From NCBI GenBank assembly GCA_934402125.1, contig CAKRTY010000035.1:1-10081 (forward strand): a stretch of 10,081 nucleotides of DNA, given 5' to 3'. The notes below the pieces were generated by a model. That model made no database searches, was not told the origin of the DNA, and saw nothing but the letters and a program-made list of their open reading frames with translations. Position numbers and translations under genes: made by a program. Source of the stretch: an uncultured Anaerosacchariphilus sp. Its GTDB lineage: Bacteria > Bacillota > Clostridia > Lachnospirales > Lachnospiraceae. Below, piece by piece: positions 5,935-10,081 of this stretch (its first letter is position 1; each line of letters starts with the position of its first letter).

Positions 5935-5948
5935 GTACGCACTTTTTT
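5929..5948. promoter_or_regulatory. Probable regulator site 1 (near-perfect palindrome)
   Basis: AAAAAAGTACGCACTTTTTT is palindromic at 9 of 10 pairs about 5938/5939. It covers the -35 position of the peptide operon promoter. The adjacent divergent HxlR gene encodes the likely binder; HxlR dimers bind short dyads. The T-run belongs to the palindrome itself, so I do not read this as a terminator. Confidence 0.5.
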
Positions 5949-5960
5949 ATTACCCAGGCA

Positions 5961-5988
5961 CAAAAAAGTAACTCCGGTCACCTTTTTG
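5961..5988. promoter_or_regulatory. Probable regulator site 2 (imperfect dyad)
   Basis: Arms CAAAAAaGTaAC (5961-5972) and GTcACcTTTTTG (5977-5988) match at 10 of 12 positions about a 4-nt centre. The centre is 36 bp from that of site 1. The site shares the A-run/GTrAC pattern with site 1 and lies just upstream of the HxlR -35 box. GTAACT is also directly repeated at 5968-5973 and 5988-5993, 20 bp apart, with a further GTAAC at 6031-6035 near the expected HxlR transcript start. Confidence 0.45.
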
Positions 5989-5995
5989 TAACTAA

Positions 5996-6025
5996 TTGAC
6001 AGGGGACGGATCCTTACATTATAAT
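5996..6025 (+). promoter_or_regulatory. Consensus promoter of the HxlR regulator gene
   Basis: TTGACA (5996-6001) and TATAAT (6020-6025) are both perfect, with an 18-nt spacer. Transcription would begin near 6032, about 39 nt before the start codon. It is much stronger by sequence than the divergent operon promoter, so the regulator is probably well expressed unless autorepressed. Confidence 0.8.
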
Positions 6026-6056
6026 TTGATGTAACACAATAAAATACGTCTATGAT

Positions 6057-6062
6057 AAGGAG
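6057..6062 (+). promoter_or_regulatory. Ribosome binding site that fixes the HxlR start
   Basis: AAGGAG ends 8 nt before ATG 6071. The alternative in-frame GTG at 6062 overlaps this site and cannot use it. Confidence 0.85.
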
Positions 6063-6070
6063 TGGATACG

Positions 6071-6391
6071 ATGCTGACCAAAGAAGAATTACCCGAATGT
6101 CCGGTGGCAACCACCGTCGCTTTGATTGGAAGTAAATGGAAATTACTGATTATCCGAAATCTGCTGCAGCGTCCCTGGCGCTTCAATGAACTGAAGAAAA
6201 ACCTGGAAGGCATTAGCCAGAAGGTTCTCACTGACAGCCTCCGCTCCATGGAGGAGGACGGGCTGATCACCCGCACTGTGTACCCGGAGGTTCCGCCCCG
6301 GGTGGAATACGCGCTCAGTGAACTGGGAGAATCCCTGAAGCCGATTCTGGATTCTATGCTGGAGTGGGGGAATATGTATAAAGCGATGTAA
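6071..6391 (+). CDS. HxlR-family transcriptional regulator
   Basis: The protein has 106 residues, the usual size. It has the HxlR winged helix: 'ECPVATTVALIGSKWKLLII' (9-28), 'RPWRFNELKKNLEGISQKVL' (34-53, the helix-turn-helix), 'TDSLRSMEEDGLITRTVYPE' (54-73) and 'VPPRVEYALSELGESLKPIL' (74-93, wing and dimer helix). Cys10 is the only Cys and occupies the N-terminal position that in several family members senses thiol-reactive quinones, aldehydes or oxidants. It is transcribed divergently from the peptide operon, with two dyads between the promoters, so it probably regulates that operon and itself. I use ATG 6071 because of the ribosome site. An effector cannot be named, and Cys sensing is an inference from family members such as YodB and HypR. 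Confidence 0.93.
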   Translation: MLTKEELPECPVATTVALIGSKWKLLIIRNLLQRPWRFNELKKNLEGISQKVLTDSLRSMEEDGLITRTVYPEVPPRVEYALSELGESLKPILDSMLEWGNMYKAM

Positions 6392-6404
6392 TGAAATGGA
6401 TATA

Positions 6405-6444
6405 AAACGGCTGCCCGACAGGTGAACCTGTCGGGCAGCCGTTT
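6405..6444. terminator. Strong bidirectional intrinsic terminator
   Basis: An 18-bp perfect stem (6405-6422 with 6427-6444) is closed by the 4-nt loop TGAA. On the minus strand it is followed by TTTTATAT, a usable U-tract to end the ABC-DUF4340 operon. On the plus strand the tail is only GTTTGCG, but the stem should still stop or protect the HxlR transcript. It sits between the two convergent stop codons. Confidence 0.88.
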
Positions 6445-6449
6445 GCGAT

Positions 6450-7013
6450 CTATTCGGAGTCCTCTGTTTCTTCCTCAGCCATCTCAAAATCACTAAGCTG
6501 GCAGGTAAACGCCGTCGCCAGATAACTGTCGCAGGTATAGACATGATCACTTTCCGAGATCATCACGTATACATTTCCGTCGGAGGCGGTACCGCCAATG
6601 GAAACCGTGATTTCGCTGCCGTCCTCCCGGGTGATCTCGATGGTGATGGCCGGATCGGAGAGACTGTAAGCGCTCAGATCCTCCGGCGCTTCGCCCAGAT
6701 CCCGGACGGCAGACAGGGGATTTAAGCGACCCCAAAGCGTCGTCAGAGCGTCCTGGTTCAGCTCCGTGGACGGATCGTCCGGACTGGTCCAGGTCTCGCC
6801 ATCGTAGCTTAAGCGCAGGGTTCCGTAGGAATTTGTGATGACTGCCTCCCGGATTTCAGCGGGAGCCACCGTCAGGACAGAAAGCTCTTCCGTGACGGTA
6901 TCCGCTTCCTCGCTGTTCCAGTCTGCCCGGCTTACCAGAACATAGGCAAGTCCCAGGACTGCCAGGGCGGCTATAGCCGCCAGCAGTCTTATCTGTCTCT
7001 TTTTCCTGGTCAT
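6450..7013 (-). CDS. DUF4340-domain membrane-anchored protein
   Basis: This 187-residue protein has a basic N-terminus (MTRKKRQIR), a single membrane segment at about 9-28, then an outside domain of about 155 residues rich in Asp, Glu, Ser and Thr. It includes 'LRLSYDGETWTSPDDPSTEL', a segment around 'LGEAPEDLSAYSLSDPAITI' (107-126) and 'ITVSIGGTASDGNVYVMISE' (135-154), the pattern of DUF4340 proteins, which are usually encoded after GldA/GldF/GldG-like ABC genes. It is shorter than many relatives, which have two or more copies of the domain. Start ATG 7013 follows the permease TAG directly, with AAAGGAGG nine bases upstream. Probably an accessory outside-facing subunit of the ABC module; no reaction can be named. 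Confidence 0.82.
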   Translation of the reverse strand: MTRKKRQIRLLAAIAALAVLGLAYVLVSRADWNSEEADTVTEELSVLTVAPAEIREAVITNSYGTLRLSYDGETWTSPDDPSTELNQDALTTLWGRLNPLSAVRDLGEAPEDLSAYSLSDPAITIEITREDGSEITVSIGGTASDGNVYVMISESDHVYTCDSYLATAFTCQLSDFEMAEEETEDSE

Positions 7014-9092
7014 CTAACGCTTCCTCCTTTCAAACCAGATCACGCCGCCTGTCACCAGCAACAGCAGCGGTATCAGAACAATCGTCAGAATTCCCCACAA
7101 AAGAGCGCTTCCCGAGGTGACGGTCAGATACTCTGTTTCCATACTCTTCGGTTCTATGGAAATGGTGCTTTCGTGATCCACCAGCTTACTCATGACATTC
7201 ATGAACAGCGTACTGTTGCCGCCGGATACCATGCTGTCGATCTGTTCGTCCAGTAGCGTCTCCGAGGAAAATACCACCAGCTTCGCTTCCGCATTTTCGT
7301 CTATGGTTTTCGTAACGATCGCTCCCAGATCGAAGGGGCCTGCGATATCGCCCTCCTCCTGTTCCAGGTTTTCGGATTCCAGGTTGGTCTTGGAATAGGA
7401 CTGGGCCGACGTGCTCAGTAGGCTTTCATAGACCAGCTCGTCGCTGATATTCTGGCTTTCTGTCATACCCTGGGCAAAGGCCAGCAGTACGTACCGGGAG
7501 CTCACATCCGAAGTATAATCCGTGCTCTGGATATCCGGCAGCAGATAATAAGGATAATTGGGCAGGTGATGCTGGCTGTCGCCCTCCAGCACCAGACCGT
7601 CAGCCAGGGAAATGCCATAATCAGACAGCAGGCTGTCCAGATTCGGCGTATCCTTGTCCGTATAGCCAAGCAGCGTCACTACCTGACCGCCTTGCTCCAG
7701 ATAGGTCTCCAGTTTCTGTTTCTCGTCCTCCGAAATATCGGAAACAGCTCCGTAAATGATAACGGCTTTTGCGTCCTCCGGCACAGCTTCCTCCGTCAGC
7801 AGGCTTAAGCTTTTCAGCTCAATATTCTCTTTTTCAATGGAGGCTGTGACACTGGTGCTCAGCTCTGCCTCGTCATGTCCGGCCAGGGTGTAAACCACCG
7901 GCATATCCTCTGCTGTCACATAGGCAATGGCGCTGGTAATCTGTCCTTCGCCGTCGAAGCTGCTTAAGGAGCTGCTGTAGGTAGAATAATCCATGCTATA
8001 CTGATAGATATCATAATAATCTACCGCCTTGGAACGGCTCTGGCCCACCACCAGCACACTGTTTTCAGACAGCTTTTCACTGGTATACTGGGAGACAAAA
8101 TTCGGGTAAAGCACCGGATCCTTCGTTTCTATTTTGATGTGGGAGGACAGTCCCTTGTAGCGCTCCAGCAGCTCCTGCAGGGTGGCGTCCTCGCTGCCCT
8201 CCTGGGCAATCAGATACAGGGTAACGTCCTCGTCAAGCCCCTTTACCAGCTCTTCTGTCTGTTCCCCGGTGGTAAAAAGCTTCTGCTCACTCACATCGTA
8301 TTTCAGATACTGGGAAGGAAGCTTTCCTGCTATCATGTTTACCAGCACCGCGGCCACACAGCCAAAAACCACCATGCTGGCCCGGTAGGTCCCATGCTTT
8401 TTCTGCAGAAGCTGCACGGTCAGGAACAGAGCCAGCACAATCACAGTCAGATAATACAGGACGCCTGTCAGATCGAACATGCCCTGCACAAAATTGATAA
8501 AGGGCTGGTAGATACAAAGGGCGTTCAAAACCGACGCCAGAACGCCGCTGGCCCCGATGACATTGGCGATACCGGAGGCCATATTCAGGAAGAACAGGAC
8601 GCCGAAGGTCAGTACCGCCGCAATGACCTGACTTTCCGTCACCGCCGACAGAAACAGGCCAATCCCCAGACACGCCGCCCCAAACAGGGTGTAGCCCAGA
8701 ATCGCCGTATACGCCATCGGCAGGGACACGGTACCGAACTGCAGCAGAATCAGCGGATACAGACACAAGATTGCCATGGGAATCAGAAAGATCGTCACCA
8801 TGGCCAGATATTTGCCCAGCACGATTTTCCAGAGGGAGACCGGCGCGGTCAGTAAAAGCTGGTCGGTTTTCTGGCGCTTTTCCTCGGCCATGCTCCGCAT
8901 GGTCAGCACAGGCACGATGATCAGCAGTACAAAATACACCGAGGACAGGATCGCCCCAAAGACCGGATACCCGCCCACCAGGCAGTTGGCCACATAGTAA
9001 AGGCTGGTGACTGCCAGCAGTACCGCCATGAAAATGTAGCCGGTCATGGAGGTCAGGTACGCCCGCAGCTCTTTTTTATAAATTGCACACAT
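7014..9092 (-). CDS. ABC-2 permease fused to a GldG-like domain
   Basis: This 692-residue protein joins two parts. The first about 260 residues are an ABC-2 type (GldF-like) permease with about seven membrane segments (near 17-37, 45-65, 95-118, 127-150, 153-176, 208-229 and 238-257) and the cytoplasmic 'TMRSMAEEKRQKTDQLLLTA' (64-83) seen in this family. Residues about 262-650 form a large outside GldG-like domain starting 'LKYDVSEQKLFTTGEQTEEL' with 'VVYTLAGHDE' and 'VIIYGAVSDISEDEKQKLETYLEQGG' region (shortened here). A last membrane segment lies at about 663-686, then a basic end (ERRKR). In many bacteria GldF and GldG are separate; here one chain carries both. Start ATG 9092 is one base after the ATPase stop, with AAGGAGG nine bases upstream. 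In gliding Bacteroidetes related proteins serve motility; in this setting substrate and role are unknown. Confidence 0.88.
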   Translation of the reverse strand: MCAIYKKELRAYLTSMTGYIFMAVLLAVTSLYYVANCLVGGYPVFGAILSSVYFVLLIIVPVLTMRSMAEEKRQKTDQLLLTAPVSLWKIVLGKYLAMVTIFLIPMAILCLYPLILLQFGTVSLPMAYTAILGYTLFGAACLGIGLFLSAVTESQVIAAVLTFGVLFFLNMASGIANVIGASGVLASVLNALCIYQPFINFVQGMFDLTGVLYYLTVIVLALFLTVQLLQKKHGTYRASMVVFGCVAAVLVNMIAGKLPSQYLKYDVSEQKLFTTGEQTEELVKGLDEDVTLYLIAQEGSEDATLQELLERYKGLSSHIKIETKDPVLYPNFVSQYTSEKLSENSVLVVGQSRSKAVDYYDIYQYSMDYSTYSSSLSSFDGEGQITSAIAYVTAEDMPVVYTLAGHDEAELSTSVTASIEKENIELKSLSLLTEEAVPEDAKAVIIYGAVSDISEDEKQKLETYLEQGGQVVTLLGYTDKDTPNLDSLLSDYGISLADGLVLEGDSQHHLPNYPYYLLPDIQSTDYTSDVSSRYVLLAFAQGMTESQNISDELVYESLLSTSAQSYSKTNLESENLEQEEGDIAGPFDLGAIVTKTIDENAEAKLVVFSSETLLDEQIDSMVSGGNSTLFMNVMSKLVDHESTISIEPKSMETEYLTVTSGSALLWGILTIVLIPLLLLVTGGVIWFERRKR

Positions 9093-9093
9093 G

Positions 9094-9924
9094 TTACTTT
9101 TCCTCCTTTTCGTCTGACGTCAGTTCCAGGAACACATCCTCCAGGGACGCCGTGGTGGTCTTTACCTCCAGGCCTTCCACCTGCTTTAGGAGCTCCATAG
9201 CTTTCTCACAGGCTTCCTTGCTTCCCCTCACCTGCAGCTCGCAGACATCGGAATGCTTCATGTAGCTGCCCAGATGCTCCGGCGTGTCGCTGGCTACCAG
9301 CTTTCCGTGGGAAATGATTAACACCTGGTCGCAGACACTGGAAATTTCTGACAGGATATGAGAGCTTAAGATGACGGTATGCTTCTTTCCCAGACTCCGG
9401 ATCAGCTCGCGGATTTCGATAATCTGCTTGGGATCCAGTCCTACCATGGGTTCATCCAGGATCAGCACCTCCGGATCCCCAAGCAGGGCCTGGGCCAGTC
9501 CTACCCTCTGCTTATAGCCCTTGGACAGGTGACGGATCAGGCGGTTCTCCATATCCCCGATACGGGTTTCTTCCATCACCCGCAGGAGCTCCGTATTCCG
9601 TTCCCCCTTGGGAAGCTGCTTCAGCTCCGCTGCGAAGCGCAGATATTCCCGTACCGTCATATCCGGATAGAGGGGCGGAAGCTCCGGCAGATAACCCACG
9701 CATTTCCGGGCCTTCCCGGGTTCCTCGGCCACGTCGTAGCCATTGATGAGAATCTGTCCCTCCGTAGGCGCCAGATAGCCGGTCATCATATTCATGGTCG
9801 TGGATTTTCCTGCTCCGTTCGGCCCCAGAAAGCCATATATCTGACCTTTTTCCACATGAAAATTCAGGTGATCCACCGCTGTATTTTTACTGTAGCGTTT
9901 CACCAGATCTTTAACTTCGATCAA
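9094..9924 (-). CDS. ABC transporter ATP-binding protein (GldA-like), TTG start
   Basis: It is 276 residues from TTG 9924. Motifs from that start: Walker A GPNGAGKST (34-42), a YLPE-type Q-loop region near 83-86, signature LSKGYKQRVGLAQAL (about 136-150), Walker B VLILDEP (about 157-163), D-loop GLDP and switch His in SSHIL (about 190-194). The C-terminal about 70 residues are an accessory domain seen in ABC-2 export ATPases. It powers the fused permease encoded next. I prefer TTG at 9924 because AAGGAGG lies eight bases upstream and the protein then begins MIEVKDLVKRY, as usual. The in-frame ATG 9948 would add MRMKEERN, whose codons are the ribosome site itself, and it has no good site of its own. 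Confidence 0.92.
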   Translation of the reverse strand: MIEVKDLVKRYSKNTAVDHLNFHVEKGQIYGFLGPNGAGKSTTMNMMTGYLAPTEGQILINGYDVAEEPGKARKCVGYLPELPPLYPDMTVREYLRFAAELKQLPKGERNTELLRVMEETRIGDMENRLIRHLSKGYKQRVGLAQALLGDPEVLILDEPMVGLDPKQIIEIRELIRSLGKKHTVILSSHILSEISSVCDQVLIISHGKLVASDTPEHLGSYMKHSDVCELQVRGSKEACEKAMELLKQVEGLEVKTTTASLEDVFLELTSDEKEEK

Positions 9925-9932
9925 GTTTCGTT

Positions 9933-9939
9933 CCTCCTT
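9933..9939 (-). promoter_or_regulatory. Ribosome binding site supporting a TTG start
   Basis: AAGGAGG on the minus strand, 8 nt from TTG 9924. Its location inside the longer ATG-initiated frame argues against that frame. Confidence 0.75.
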
Positions 9940-9947
9940 CATTCTCA

Positions 9948-9976
9948 TTGACTGCCTGTTGGCCTCTTTCTGTAAC
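9948..9976 (+). promoter_or_regulatory. Possible plus-strand promoter before a hairpin
   Basis: TTGACT (9948-9953), a 17-nt spacer and TGTAAC (9971-9976; 4 of 6 consensus). Transcription would begin near 9983, at the base of the hairpin 9980-10030. No plus-strand gene follows in the window, so this is a weak call. Confidence 0.25.
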
Positions 9977-9979
9977 GAA

Positions 9980-10030
9980 AAAAGAGGGATATCCCCGGCA
10001 GACGCATCTGTCTAAGGATATTCCTCTTTT
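9980..10030. terminator. Long two-tier hairpin with U-rich flanks, terminator or leader element
   Basis: The outer stem pairs 9980-9994 with 10016-10030 (15 pairs, one G-U in the plus-strand RNA). The inner stem pairs GGCAGA (9997-10002) with TCTGTC (10007-10012; one G-U), loop CGCA. On plus the tail is GTGTTTTTT; on minus it is TTCG after a T-rich arm. On minus it lies about 55 nt before the ATPase start and could end an upstream operon or be a leader attenuator; no minus promoter was found between it and the ATPase gene. The rest of the right end (10031-10081) is AT-rich, and I see no gene in it. Confidence 0.6.
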
Positions 10031-10081
10031 GTGTTTTTTCTGAATGAATTGTGTGATTTTTACGTGAAAGTTTTGTGAACG

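Noticed and set aside
5929..5948. Intrinsic terminator because of the T-run after a dyad.
   Set aside because: The A and T runs are the palindrome arms themselves, with no GC stem, and it sits between divergent promoters.
5609..5971. Plus-strand frame with repeated Ser-Ala-Ala-Pro-His-Ala blocks.
   Set aside because: It is the mirror of the Cys-repeat gene; the repeat comes from the real gene on the minus strand, which has the ribosome site and the matching maturase.

Overview
The window looks like chromosomal DNA from an anaerobic Firmicute, most likely a Lachnospiraceae-type gut clostridium. This is an inference from strong AAGGAGG ribosome sites, tightly packed operons, roughly even base composition, and the gene families present (radical SAM/SPASM maturase with a Cys-repeat peptide, class M sirtuin, DUF1622, HxlR and MarR regulators). 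No rRNA, tRNA, CRISPR array, transposase or phage gene was seen.

Layout. (1) 1-1073, minus strand: a MarR-family repressor gene overlapping the start of an ABC multidrug-type exporter gene that runs off the left edge. Its promoter is followed by a two-box palindrome that is probably the MarR operator. (2) 1172-1558, plus strand: a small DUF1622 membrane protein with its own extended -10 promoter. (3) 1568-5841, minus strand: a compact six-gene operon. In transcription order it encodes a 78-residue peptide with four 16-residue Cys repeats (ACGT-ACGA type), a radical SAM/SPASM peptide maturase, a nitroreductase, a pyridoxamine-oxidase-like domain fused to a two-cluster ferredoxin, a zinc-type macrodomain ADP-ribosyl hydrolase, and a class M sirtuin (SirTM). 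(4) 5842-6391: a divergent promoter region with two dyads, and a plus-strand HxlR-family regulator, which probably controls region 3. (5) 6405-6444: a strong bidirectional terminator. (6) 6450-9924, minus strand: a three-gene ABC module (ATPase, GldF/GldG-like fused permease, DUF4340 protein). (7) 9925-10081: no gene, but a large hairpin.

The most interesting part is region 3. The peptide and maturase form a RiPP-type (ribosomally made, post-translationally modified peptide) pair of the kind I recall being named the 'ACGX system' in protein-family databases; I know of no characterised product. It is co-transcribed with flavin/Fe-S redox proteins and with the SirTM-macrodomain pair, which writes and erases protein ADP-ribosylation. 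In known SirTM operons of staphylococci and streptococci the partners are a lipoyl carrier protein (GcvH-L) and a lipoate ligase. Neither is present here, so the ADP-ribosylation target is open. A working model is a redox- or electrophile-responsive operon (HxlR sensor with one Cys) that couples a Cys-rich modified peptide, electron-transfer proteins and reversible ADP-ribosylation.
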